63,660 nt of DNA from JBAXXL01 sp038206725. Lineage in GTDB: Bacteria; Bacteroidota; Ignavibacteria; Kapaibacteriales; UBA2268. A program made the translations under genes and the position numbers. The stretch lies in the NCBI GenBank assembly GCA_038206725.1, contig JBBRAO010000016.1, positions 1-63,660 of the forward strand, in the 5' to 3' direction. This document shows, piece after piece, positions 25,601 through 34,281 of this stretch. The first letter of the stretch is position 1; each line of letters starts with the position of its first letter. Below the pieces are notes generated by a model. It made no database searches. It saw only the letters and a list, made by a program, of their open reading frames with translations, and was not told the DNA's origin.

Positions 25601-25820
25601 AACAGCAGATTTTTCAAATGCTGCAAGTTATTCGACATCACAATATGATAACTATGGAAACAGATTGTACAATGAAGCCGCAGATTATAACCGTGATGGT
25701 ATAGTAACCCGCGAAGAAACATATCAAAGCTATTTGAAATACATAGACCAAATTTTGAGCCAATTGGGTAATTACCAAGGTCCAAGAACAGCTTATGGCG
25801 GTATTAAAATAATCTTTTAA
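22617..25820 (+). CDS. TonB-dependent receptor with carboxypeptidase-regulatory N-terminus
   Basis: A 1067-residue outer-membrane receptor. Signal peptide (about 1-22), then a CarboxypepD_reg/SusC-like domain (GVLKGKVTDAETGEGLIGATVQV...IGMKSMQKSVRI), the plug (IGDIVTMSAGVQSTGSGFAVRNARAEDTQVKVDG; VQVLKGGYSAEYGEALGGVVNTIPKTG) and a long barrel ending in YGGIKIIF. Near the C-terminus DYNRDGIVTREE (from residue 1023) forms an EF-hand-like calcium loop, unusual in this family. No SusD gene follows; instead a 1622-residue exported protein lies 36 bp on, so the partner arrangement differs from classic SusCD. The substrate is unknown. Confidence 0.92.
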   Translation: MKRYFLALALFVTLLFPLVAEAGIYGVLKGKVTDAETGEGLIGATVQVMGTSIGTNVTSKDGSYTLTGINAGTFDVKFSYIGMKSMQKSVRISADKTSILDAGLKSEYAKGEQIDVVADRLIRKGDIGNETNISSDQINAISGQSIGDIVTMSAGVQSTGSGFAVRNARAEDTQVKVDGQSISNPFTGGMGSAGVAYAPIVSQNATEEVQVLKGGYSAEYGEALGGVVNTIPKTGRQDRYQGYIDASTDVDFLYGQLPFGVDIQKVGNKYVPVTGGEGAQLNTAQTNKIDFGLGGPIPLLKNSSFFLSGWYQNEKYPSAGYQLYDPAGNDISRRPDQGSWTKNITGKFTFGLSKSMKLIAGGSWGLMNYQSSSWGWLYANDLGSPTSLAANVKERVAKQAVLNSTIGNLYLRLNHAIDNSQFYELTFGFGINDDQQSRRASGEWGNPSFFGGFKLVLPQDNYKLNASGTGFEVGRDRLVDQYTPLTETRTSNDGYIISNYPAINPLTGYYEGASNASGTSNPWGMQWFTVTHGSGGGYSLRTGYHYDFDGNYTKSLETGDFSHYIKAGLSATLFEMHRNYNSAPWDGNSFRDVFTDRWGGNIYFDANNSPNDALVVKRTSKPWMPVKSAGFIQDQVTYKGIIISGGLRFDYFMPNSLYRLPRTDNQFTRISGADSLFAKSTNKFQISPRINVTYPITDESFLRITYGLFFQMPPLSYMYDGFGTEVLRAGNILGNPNLSAQRTNKYEVNYTQQVGESISLKASVFYDDVYNQLGVVYIPTVPSPYFEYSVNEYGNSRGLEFEVSKTPTDEDHIGLELNYTISWVEGTSDGSTSNANAVIDPYSGKTAFPLATYPLGRDIRNRVKGYGYFMWGNNQGPAIGGIQPLENSLISFNFNWRSGSPYTKTDKNGNPLGETNAERYPSAWSLDLRLMKSFYLSDWFGDGFKKSQIQFYIDVNNVLNRRVIMYYYTSTGDPIDDGVSLERTIGQFADVSFFKTADFSNAASYSTSQYDNYGNRLYNEAADYNRDGIVTREETYQSYLKYIDQILSQLGNYQGPRTAYGGIKIIF

Positions 25821-25856
25821 TAATTGAAAATTGTTAATTAAAAAATAGAGGGAAAA

Positions 25857-28800
25857 ATGTATAAATATTTCTCAAAAATGGCACTATTAGCGATCTTTGC
25901 AGTATTTGTTTTTAGCACTATCAACGCAAATGCGGATATTAATCCTGCGGCGAAAGAAAAAAGTGCTAAGAATCAATTGCAACGTTCAGCTTATGGTGTT
26001 ATGGATTTACAAAAAAATACCATTAGTAATCTTTCGTTTTATACTACGAATTACGGTATTTTTGGATTAAACGTCGCCTTGTCCGGTACACAAAACGCCG
26101 GCGGCGGTTATTGGCCAAGAGGGTCCGTTAACCAATATATATTTGGTGGCGGTATTTGGCTTGGTGTAAAAAAATATGTCGGAACTGACACTATACCACG
26201 AAAATTATGTATGATCACATATAATCCTAACTCCGGTTTATCGTGGATGTCACCGGGTCGTATTTTTGAAGAAGGTCCTCAACCGGATAAGTTATCATCT
26301 TATTCATTGACGACAGATGTAAATGATAGAACGAGCTATAGAGTCTATTTTTCTACTGATTGCAACAAAGCAAGCGGTGAACCAAATATGAAAGACGATG
26401 GACCAAATTGGCCTATCTGGGATTCAAGTACACGTACTGATGACACAATAAAGAAAAATAGATATTTTGGTTATTATATTAATCAAACCGCAGATAGAAA
26501 TAGAACTAATTTCTCTAAAGGTCCTGCGATTATTTCAGGAGAAGATGTATTTGCAACCTTTAAAGATACTGACTTAAGTCGTTATGAAGATGGTGAAGCA
26601 AAACGTAAATCGGAAGGCTATCCATTAATGATGCAAATTGAGCAATATATTTATTCTTGGGGTTTCGGCGATTATAGAGATTTTATATTCTTGAGATTTG
26701 ATATAACTAATTATTCTGCTGACACACTATTAGATTGTTACTTAGCTCCTGTAATGGATGTGGATATTGGACGCGCTCCATACACAGCCGCTGGTGCTTC
26801 AAATGACCGTACAAAATTTTATTTTGCTGACTCAACTTTGAACTTAGCTGTGCAATGGTCAAATACAGACCAAGGTGAAGCCGGATTTGGTTTTGGTTAT
26901 TTAGGATTTGACTTCTTAGAATCTCCTGCAGTTGTAACATATTATGATACAACTTATGTAAAAGATTCAACCGGTCAAACTATAAGAACAATATTAACTA
27001 AGAACAATGACAAACACAAAGGCGATCCTCATTGGCCTTTAGCAAATTCAGTACGTAAAGATAAAAAATGGTATCGTAATGACGAACAACTTGGTTTAGT
27101 TACAATGAAAAACTGGAATATCCAAGAGGATAAATTAGAAAACGCTAACCGTTATGACTTTATGGCACTTGGTGAAAGAGATGATGATCAAGGTGCTGGT
27201 GATAAACGCTTTATGATGGCGACAGGTCCTTTTAACATTTTACCAAAAGATACATTCCGTACAGTTGTTGGTATTATATTAGCTAATACCGCAAAGGGAC
27301 TTGAAGCTGATGGTAGTGTTGAAGATATGGCTGAATTGATTCGCAAAGATAAATTTGCGCAATCGGTTTACGACAATAACTTCCGTGCTCCTACACCTCC
27401 AGACCCAGCAAGATTTACAAAATGGAGTCCTCTAAACCACGCGGTTACTATGAACTGGGATTCTACATCCGAAATTAGTACCGATCCCGATGAACGCGGT
27501 ATGGATTTTATGGGTTACCGTATGTTTAGAGCCCGTAGAATAGATTTAGATACTTTTTCAACCGATCAAATTGCCGGTGGTGGTGAATATCCATTAGGTA
27601 AAGGTCCTTTGGGATGGAAAGAAGTTGGACGTTGGGCTATGACTACACCTTTTGAAAAATCTCAATATAGAGGTGGCACAAATCAAAATGATATAATGAT
27701 GCCGTTAATTGATAAATATTATTTGTTGGGTCCTGCTACAAACGATCAACAAGTAGTTAAAAACAAACAAGATTCAATGGCAATTAGAGTTATGCGTGTT
27801 GGTAAGGGTATAAAAGTTTATTCTGCACCGGTTCTTTTACCTTCAGGGCATTATATGCCATTAATCAGCCGAATTGATACTACAATTTATAGCTATCCTT
27901 GGGGTCAATTCTATGCCGGTATAGCAAAAAATGATGGAGCAATTCCTGATGATGGTAAGCCTTATGGTTATTATGATTTCTTGCAATCGGGTATTGGCGA
28001 TAAACGACATTCCGAATTGTTTGATAGTCTTTTAGTTGGCGATATTTATTTGAACTCAGCTACTGTTAAATACAACCCTTTGTATTATAGATATCATACA
28101 GAAAAAATAAATCCTGCCTATTTAGAAAAATTAAAAACTGATTCGCACTTTAGTGATTATTGGTATGTAGGTCCGGATAAGAAAATTATAACTGTCAATC
28201 CAAAAAATATCAAAGATACAGTGACTTCTTATCAAAGAATCACCATTGATACTATTTATCATCTAAAAACAATGCGTCGCGCAGATTTCTCGCCATCCGG
28301 TTGGGTTATTGATATGGAAACAAAATATTCTGGAAATGCTTTTGAGATGATGAAAGATTCTGCACACGTAGAAAGAATTTTGGACTCAGTATATAAATAT
28401 ATCAGAAACGCACAAATTCAGCCAAAACTAACTACATTATCCGATTTCGAAGGAACAACAGAATGTAAGAAAATAATCGTTGATTTCTTTGATAAAGCTA
28501 CAAATAAAGACTTCTTAATGGATATTGGCGATGATAATAAAGATGGAATGATCACTTATAACGATAATCCATTACTCAGTGAAAAATTAGTTAATAATTT
28601 AGAGTATTATTACAAATTACTTGCTTTTGACGAAGGTGATTTTATGCAACCGACTCCTATGAAATTCAATACAGGTTCGATGGATAATTCAAACTTAATC
28701 ACTACCTTCCCAAGAGCAAACGCTGCCGGTAATACTTCAAAATTTGAATTTATTAGTATCGATTCAGCCAAATTAGGTAGTTTATATAACTTTAATTTCT

Positions 28801-30725
28801 TTGCGATCGATCCACAACGCGTGAACCAACTATTAGCCGGTCACGAATTGGAATTGGAATTTAGACCTTATTGGAGCGAAGCATCATTATTATTGGGTAA
28901 AGCCCAAGAAGGTGAACCTCCATTCTCATTTGGATTATATAGAAGTTATGTTACATTGAAAGATATTACAGCAAACAAAGACTTGTTTACATCTTTAATA
29001 TCCTACGAATTAAAACCTTGTAATGCAAGCTATTTGGATTTATATTCAGAAAATGCCGCATCTGTGGTATTTTGGCCACCTGCTCAAGCTAAAATTGATA
29101 CAATTTCCGGTGATTCTATTACATTCCATTTTAGAAGTGATCGCACACATAGACAAAGAAATGGTAGCTTCACATCGGGTGATTTCACGTATCAAGGTTA
29201 TTGCTATGAACAAAGCTTCGCAGATTATGCACGAGGATTATTGGGATTCAGTTTCAATTTTGCTCATCGTCAATATGGTGGTGTATTAAGACCCGATACT
29301 GCAATTGTTAATCACGCAAAAACATTAGGTCAAACTAATGCTATAACGCCAATTGCTGTAATTGATGCTAACAAAGATCTGACCAAAGTGTCTTATGAAG
29401 ATAAAGACCAAATACTCAAAACTCAACCTGCTACCTGGGATTATAAACAAATGCAACAAATGGACGCAGGCTTTAATAACGGTCCTGGCGTATATGAAGT
29501 TGAATTTTTACCGGGTGGAGAAGAAGACATAACTATGAAATACGGTGGAAAGGGAACGAATTTCGGTACTGAAGCTAAAGCCAAAGTTAAATACTTGAAT
29601 ATGAGAGTTAAAAACGTATATAAATACAAAAGAATCAATGAACTCGGCGATTCAAGCATTGTAAGCTATCCTGGCGATATGCCGCATTTAGAGCTTCCAA
29701 TTATGACAAAAGTCGCATTTAATGACTTCTTACAATTACAGTTAGTTTATGGTTTCGGAACTCAAACTCAAAATGATGCCACTAACGCTAAATATAATCC
29801 ATTCTATAAGGATAGATTGTACCCTGACCCAAGAAACCTTGGTAAAACCGGTACAAATACTTTCCAAGATGGTTATGTCTTAAACACAAATAATTATATT
29901 GGTAAATATAACTTGTCAGCTTATGCATTTGTTGATTTACGTAATACTACTTGGAAAAACCCAAAATTGGGCATACCAAAAACAATGGCTTTCTTAAATA
30001 GTGCATCAAATCCAGCTTATAGTGCTCTTGTAGCCGCAAATTGGCAAGTTGATGAAATTTATTCTGGTTTACCACAAGGACGCTATTATTTATCAGCTCA
30101 AACAGAAACCGGTTTGTGGATTGACTTTACACACGAATTAAGTATAAATGGCTGTAGCTATGCGCTTGATTATGCAAATGCAGGTAGATTCCGTTCTTCA
30201 GGTGATAAATCCTGGACAGAAGTTAAAAAATCAGATTACGTTTACGGAGAAGATTTCAAAGCCGGCGATAAAATCGTTGTTGGTAATACAGGTGGAGCCG
30301 CAGGCTTCCCATTACCAAATGCAAAAATCAGAGTTCGTGTAACGGGTCCTGAACAAACACAGATTAATTATACTGACGATATGCTTGATGCTATTAACGT
30401 TGTACCTAATCCGTACTTCATTGGACATCAAGGACAACGTTCACCTTACGATGCTAAGATATACTTTACTAATTTACCTCCAAAATGTACAATTGAAATA
30501 TTTACAGCTTCCGGTCAATTAGTTAGAAAACTTGAACACGTGGATAATCATTCTACTATGAGCAAAGTTGACGGTACTTCATCAGAAAATTGGGATCTTT
30601 TAACAACCAATGGTCAAAGAGTACAAAGTCAAACATTAGTCGCAGTTATCACAACACCTAACGGTGCACAAACAATCAAGAATTTCTCAGTTGTTGTAGG
30701 CGGATTTAAATTTATCACTGAATAA
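25857..30725 (+). CDS. Giant exported protein with T9SS-like C-terminal domain
   Basis: A 1622-residue protein with signal peptide (ending FVFSTINANA). The early part (SNLSFYTTNYGIFGLNVALSG, GGGIWLGVKK) recalls large hypothetical surface proteins of Ignavibacteria-type bacteria. An EF-hand-like loop DDNKDGMITYND is at about residue 892. The C-terminus (AINVVPNPYFIGHQGQ...IYFTNLPPKCTIEIFTASGQLVRKLEHVD...WDLLTTNGQRVQSQTLVAVI) is a FlgD/T9SS-type Ig-like sorting domain. It probably works with the TonB receptor immediately upstream and the PorV-type protein downstream at the cell surface. No enzymatic motif was recognised. Confidence 0.8.
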   Translation: MYKYFSKMALLAIFAVFVFSTINANADINPAAKEKSAKNQLQRSAYGVMDLQKNTISNLSFYTTNYGIFGLNVALSGTQNAGGGYWPRGSVNQYIFGGGIWLGVKKYVGTDTIPRKLCMITYNPNSGLSWMSPGRIFEEGPQPDKLSSYSLTTDVNDRTSYRVYFSTDCNKASGEPNMKDDGPNWPIWDSSTRTDDTIKKNRYFGYYINQTADRNRTNFSKGPAIISGEDVFATFKDTDLSRYEDGEAKRKSEGYPLMMQIEQYIYSWGFGDYRDFIFLRFDITNYSADTLLDCYLAPVMDVDIGRAPYTAAGASNDRTKFYFADSTLNLAVQWSNTDQGEAGFGFGYLGFDFLESPAVVTYYDTTYVKDSTGQTIRTILTKNNDKHKGDPHWPLANSVRKDKKWYRNDEQLGLVTMKNWNIQEDKLENANRYDFMALGERDDDQGAGDKRFMMATGPFNILPKDTFRTVVGIILANTAKGLEADGSVEDMAELIRKDKFAQSVYDNNFRAPTPPDPARFTKWSPLNHAVTMNWDSTSEISTDPDERGMDFMGYRMFRARRIDLDTFSTDQIAGGGEYPLGKGPLGWKEVGRWAMTTPFEKSQYRGGTNQNDIMMPLIDKYYLLGPATNDQQVVKNKQDSMAIRVMRVGKGIKVYSAPVLLPSGHYMPLISRIDTTIYSYPWGQFYAGIAKNDGAIPDDGKPYGYYDFLQSGIGDKRHSELFDSLLVGDIYLNSATVKYNPLYYRYHTEKINPAYLEKLKTDSHFSDYWYVGPDKKIITVNPKNIKDTVTSYQRITIDTIYHLKTMRRADFSPSGWVIDMETKYSGNAFEMMKDSAHVERILDSVYKYIRNAQIQPKLTTLSDFEGTTECKKIIVDFFDKATNKDFLMDIGDDNKDGMITYNDNPLLSEKLVNNLEYYYKLLAFDEGDFMQPTPMKFNTGSMDNSNLITTFPRANAAGNTSKFEFISIDSAKLGSLYNFNFFAIDPQRVNQLLAGHELELEFRPYWSEASLLLGKAQEGEPPFSFGLYRSYVTLKDITANKDLFTSLISYELKPCNASYLDLYSENAASVVFWPPAQAKIDTISGDSITFHFRSDRTHRQRNGSFTSGDFTYQGYCYEQSFADYARGLLGFSFNFAHRQYGGVLRPDTAIVNHAKTLGQTNAITPIAVIDANKDLTKVSYEDKDQILKTQPATWDYKQMQQMDAGFNNGPGVYEVEFLPGGEEDITMKYGGKGTNFGTEAKAKVKYLNMRVKNVYKYKRINELGDSSIVSYPGDMPHLELPIMTKVAFNDFLQLQLVYGFGTQTQNDATNAKYNPFYKDRLYPDPRNLGKTGTNTFQDGYVLNTNNYIGKYNLSAYAFVDLRNTTWKNPKLGIPKTMAFLNSASNPAYSALVAANWQVDEIYSGLPQGRYYLSAQTETGLWIDFTHELSINGCSYALDYANAGRFRSSGDKSWTEVKKSDYVYGEDFKAGDKIVVGNTGGAAGFPLPNAKIRVRVTGPEQTQINYTDDMLDAINVVPNPYFIGHQGQRSPYDAKIYFTNLPPKCTIEIFTASGQLVRKLEHVDNHSTMSKVDGTSSENWDLLTTNGQRVQSQTLVAVITTPNGAQTIKNFSVVVGGFKFITE

Positions 30726-30733
30726 TATTTGAT

Positions 30734-30759
30734 GTCTGTCCATTGCAAAATGGACAGAC
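30734..30759 (+). terminator. Hairpin between the giant protein and the PorV-type gene
   Basis: GTCTGTCCATT pairs perfectly with AATGGACAGAC over 11 bp around GCAA. It is followed by TCTCATATTTTTTC rather than a clean T-run, so it may be a weak terminator, an attenuator or an mRNA-stability element that sets lower expression of the next gene. Confidence 0.65.
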
Positions 30760-30795
30760 TCTCATATTTTTTCAAAAAATATGGAGTATATAAAA

Positions 30796-31833
30796 ATGAA
30801 AAACATAATAATATTTTTAAGTGTTTTGATAATGTCTGCAAGTCTGCTATATGCAGTCGAAAATGCAGCTTCCGGTTCTACAAAGGGCGGAGACTTGACA
30901 AAGGTCGGGGCTACCGGTGCTCAATTTTTGAAAATAGATGTTGGTGCTCGCGGTTCCGCGATGGCTGGAGCTTACGGCGCAGTAACCGATGATTTATCTT
31001 CAATATATTGGAATTGTGCCGGTTTAGCGGACGTAGTTGCTATGTCAGCGGATTTTTCTTATACACAATGGTTTGCTAATTTCTCACATAATTTTGTAGG
31101 ATTAGCCATACCAATCAGTGACGGTTATACTGTTGGGTTAAGCTATACATCATTTGGCGCTAATGATATTAGAGTTACTACTGTTGAAAAACCGGAAGGT
31201 ACAGGAGCGACTTACAACGTCAACGATATGGCTTTAGCCGGAACATTCAGCGGTTACTTAACAAAGCAATTTTCTTTCGGAATAACAGCCAAATATATTT
31301 CCAACTCATTTGCTTCAGTTAACGCAAGTGGAGTAGCATTTGATATTGGAACATTATATGACACTGAATTATACGGAATAAAGGTTGGTTTCGCAATTCA
31401 AAATCTTGGATTAGAAGAAAGATACAAAGGACAAGATTTACGTACTATGACTAAAATGTATCAAGGGTTCAGTGCAAGTCCCCTGGATGCTGAATACCTT
31501 TCTTATACTTTCGATGTTCCTTTGATGTTTAGAGCTTCAATTAGTTCTGAAATCATCAATAGCGATGGCAATTATCTGTTAGTAGCTGGTGATTTTCTTA
31601 CCGCTTCAGACTCGAAAGAACAATTTATGCTAGGTGCAGAATATACCTGGAACGAATTATTATCCTTCAGAGCAGGTTATAGATTCAACCACGATCAATT
31701 CGGTTTTTCCGGTGGTATTGGTCTGAAATATATGAGCGATTCTTTTGGTGGTCGTTTAGATTATTCAATCTCACCTACTTACAGTCTTGGTTTAGTTAAT
31801 AGATTGACTGTATCTTTAAATTTTGGATCATAA
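30796..31833 (+). CDS. PorV/PorQ family outer-membrane protein
   Basis: A 345-residue barrel protein with signal peptide MKNIIIFLSVLIMSASLLYA. Family marks are FLKIDVGARGSAMAGAYGAVTDDLSSIYWNCAGLA near the mature N-terminus and a strand-rich body ending in VNRLTVSLNFGS. PorV acts in type IX secretion, handing cargo from the translocon to the attachment complex; PorQ is related. ATG 30796 is chosen over 30781 because GGAG (30783-30786) is then the ribosome binding site. The position directly behind two T9SS-cargo genes supports a role in their export. Confidence 0.9.
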   Translation: MKNIIIFLSVLIMSASLLYAVENAASGSTKGGDLTKVGATGAQFLKIDVGARGSAMAGAYGAVTDDLSSIYWNCAGLADVVAMSADFSYTQWFANFSHNFVGLAIPISDGYTVGLSYTSFGANDIRVTTVEKPEGTGATYNVNDMALAGTFSGYLTKQFSFGITAKYISNSFASVNASGVAFDIGTLYDTELYGIKVGFAIQNLGLEERYKGQDLRTMTKMYQGFSASPLDAEYLSYTFDVPLMFRASISSEIINSDGNYLLVAGDFLTASDSKEQFMLGAEYTWNELLSFRAGYRFNHDQFGFSGGIGLKYMSDSFGGRLDYSISPTYSLGLVNRLTVSLNFGS

Positions 31834-31851
31834 GAAAATAAATACATAACT

Positions 31852-31888
31852 AATACCGTCAAGATAAATGCTTGACGGTATTTTTTTT
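31852..31888 (+). terminator. Intrinsic terminator after the PorV-type gene
   Basis: AATACCGTCAAG pairs perfectly with CTTGACGGTATT (12 bp, 7-nt loop) and is followed by a long T-run. Confidence 0.93.
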
Positions 31889-31908
31889 AAATTATAGGTA
31901 ATGAAGCA

Positions 31909-33345
31909 ATGAAAAAGATATTATTAATTGTTGTTATATTGATATTTAGCTTAGCGAATAACGGGTATGCGAAAAAAATCTATATGAGTATTGATATGGC
32001 TCAATTTAACCGTGGTGATAAAACAGCAGTTGAATTTTATTATTCTTTTCCCGATACGGCACTGTCCTTTAAGTATAAAGATAGCGGACAATATACCGGA
32101 GAAATGTATTTCTGTGTTGAGTTTTACGATAATATCCGACTAGTTAAATCAGCCAAATGGATAGTTCCATTAGTTATCGGAAAATATGATGGAACTCACA
32201 AGGAAACATTTTTTGGGCAAAATGATTTTGTTCTTGAGTCGGGTCAATATAATGTTAAAATTCACGTAAATGATTATAAAGACTCAACAACAAAGGCTGA
32301 AATTGAATTTCCTTATTATATAAAAAAGTTTACTGATTCCAAAATTGAACTTTCAGAAATTGAATTAGTATCAATTTTAGAAAACAAAGAAGAAGCTCTA
32401 AGGAAATGGGATAAAATGTTCGAGAAGCCGGGATATTTTGTAATCCCCAATCCATCGGCTGAATTTTATGATAACCCTGGTAATTTGCTATACTATTGCG
32501 AAATCTATAATGCAAAAAAATTATCACCTGAAGGATTTATAATTAATTATACAATTACAAATTCATCGGAAGCAGAAAAATTACGATTTTCACAAAAAAA
32601 ATCATCAAAAAACAATGGAATGGTTATACTCGGTGAGTTACCATTAGATCAACTCGCAACAGGTGTGTACTTTTTCAATATAACTGCTCTTTATCCTATT
32701 GATAAACCAACCGATTCCATCAAAATCAGTAAAAAGTTTTTCTTTTATAATCAATATAAAAATGCGGAACAATCAGCTAATTTTGTTGAAAACCTTACTT
32801 TTGAGAAAAGCGAATTTGCAACTCTTGGTCCTGATCAAATCACAGAAGAGCTCGAAAAAGCCGCAATTATTGCTACTGAACTTGAACGGAAAAGCATAAA
32901 GACTTTCAATACAGACGAAGCCAAACAGCGTTTTCTATTCAAATTTTGGGCGCAACGTGATCCCGATACAACTACAATTATCAACGAAACTCGTGCGGCA
33001 TTTATAAAAAATGTGGACTATGCAAATATCAATTTTAAATACGGCAAACAAAAAGCCGGTTGGAAAACAGATAGGGGGAAAATTCTTCTAAAATACGGGA
33101 AACCTGACCAAGTTAATTATAAGAATATGATTGAAGGCTCTAGTCCCTACGATGAATGGATATTTGAGAGTTTGTTCGGCGGTTGTCAATTCATTTTTGT
33201 AGATGATGGCGGCTTCGGAAAATATAAATATGTACATTCAACAGCACCCGGGGAAAGATATAACCCAAATTGGTATCAGCAGTTTATTGATAAAAAAAAT
33301 TCAAATAGTAACGGTACTAATAATGGTACTACGCTCGGTCAATAA
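31909..33345 (+). CDS. GWxTD domain-containing exported protein
   Basis: A 478-residue protein with signal peptide (MKKILLIVVILIFSLANNGYA). Beta-rich N-terminal and central parts are followed near residue 385 by the GWxTD signature (QKAGWKTDRGKILLKYGKPD) and DEWIFESLFGGCQFIFVDDGGFG. The domain is common in Ignavibacteria, Chlorobi and related phyla and has no assigned function. The tail is Asn/Ser-rich. A strong terminator separates it from the PorV-type gene, but the 20-bp gap to the acyltransferase gene suggests joint transcription with the lipid A/LPS genes that follow. Confidence 0.88.
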   Translation: MKKILLIVVILIFSLANNGYAKKIYMSIDMAQFNRGDKTAVEFYYSFPDTALSFKYKDSGQYTGEMYFCVEFYDNIRLVKSAKWIVPLVIGKYDGTHKETFFGQNDFVLESGQYNVKIHVNDYKDSTTKAEIEFPYYIKKFTDSKIELSEIELVSILENKEEALRKWDKMFEKPGYFVIPNPSAEFYDNPGNLLYYCEIYNAKKLSPEGFIINYTITNSSEAEKLRFSQKKSSKNNGMVILGELPLDQLATGVYFFNITALYPIDKPTDSIKISKKFFFYNQYKNAEQSANFVENLTFEKSEFATLGPDQITEELEKAAIIATELERKSIKTFNTDEAKQRFLFKFWAQRDPDTTTIINETRAAFIKNVDYANINFKYGKQKAGWKTDRGKILLKYGKPDQVNYKNMIEGSSPYDEWIFESLFGGCQFIFVDDGGFGKYKYVHSTAPGERYNPNWYQQFIDKKNSNSNGTNNGTTLGQ

Positions 33346-33366
33346 TATTTAAAAGGTTTATAGCAA

Positions 33367-34281
33367 ATGGTGAAGCGGTTTTTGGATTTCTTATCGGCAT
33401 TATTCTTCAATATACTCGGTTTATTAGGAACTGTTGTTGGCGAAAAGTTACAGAATAAATTTGGTTCTTTTATAGGAGTCTTAATAAAACTTTTGGTTCC
33501 AAAGCGCCAAATTATCACAGAACAAAATCTAAAAAGAGCATTTCCGGAGAAAAACAACGCAGAAATTAAATCTATTGTTGATGAATCCTTCAAAAATTTA
33601 GGTATCACTGCAGTTGAAATTTCTTCGATGAAATATATGTCCGATAAACGAATTCTTGCCAAAGTTGTCGAATTTGAAGGAGAGGACATTTTTGATGAAA
33701 CAAAAGCTTCGAATAAACCATTAATGATAATTTCCTCGCATTTCAATAATTGGGAGATACCGGGATTTTTCTCCTCAAAAGTAAAGAATAATGTACTGAA
33801 TATGATTGTTAAAAAACAATCAAACTCGATTATTGATAACGAGATTAATAAAATCCGTTCACGAGCCGATACCAAAACTATAGATATGGATAAAGCCGCA
33901 AGAAAGATTGTTTCTGTTTTTAGAAGTGGGGGATGTGTGGCTATGATCGTTGACCAATCGGCTCTTGGCGATAAAGGAGTCCTATATCCGCAATTTTTTA
34001 ATATCCCATCAGCTACTTATGCTTCGCCGGCGTATCTCACGTTGAAATTCGAAGCAAATATGCTATTAGTTGTCTTGATTAGAAAAAGCACAGGCAAATA
34101 TATTATGCATTGTGAAAAAATTGAGACCGATGATTTGAATTGCGACGATTATGGTATTGAAATTCTAACGCAAAGACACGTTACTGCATTAGAAAGACTA
34201 ATCAGAAAGTATCCGGGGCAGTGGGTTTGGCAGCATAGAAGATGGAAAAGAATGCCTAAGGTTGAGGAAAATGTTGATTAA
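33367..34281 (+). CDS. LpxL/HtrB-like lipid A (lysophospholipid) acyltransferase
   Basis: A 304-residue enzyme likely adding secondary acyl chains to lipid A at the inner membrane. An N-terminal hydrophobic stretch (FLSALFFNILGLLGTVVG) precedes the acyltransferase HxxxxE motif in ISSHFNNWEIPG. Further marks are VAMIVDQSALGDKGVLYPQFFN and the family-typical C-terminal QWVWQHRRWK. Length fits LpxL. It overlaps the following glycosyltransferase gene by about 11 nt, so the two are coupled. Confidence 0.88.
   Translation: MVKRFLDFLSALFFNILGLLGTVVGEKLQNKFGSFIGVLIKLLVPKRQIITEQNLKRAFPEKNNAEIKSIVDESFKNLGITAVEISSMKYMSDKRILAKVVEFEGEDIFDETKASNKPLMIISSHFNNWEIPGFFSSKVKNNVLNMIVKKQSNSIIDNEINKIRSRADTKTIDMDKAARKIVSVFRSGGCVAMIVDQSALGDKGVLYPQFFNIPSATYASPAYLTLKFEANMLLVVLIRKSTGKYIMHCEKIETDDLNCDDYGIEILTQRHVTALERLIRKYPGQWVWQHRRWKRMPKVEENVD

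Noticed and set aside
18581..33345. Polysaccharide utilisation locus (SusCD type)
   Set aside because: There is a SusC-like receptor but no SusD lipoprotein and no glycoside hydrolase with recognisable catalytic motifs.
33339..33875. A 178-codon minus-strand open frame
   Set aside because: Fully antisense to the well-supported LpxL-like acyltransferase gene; no recognisable domain.
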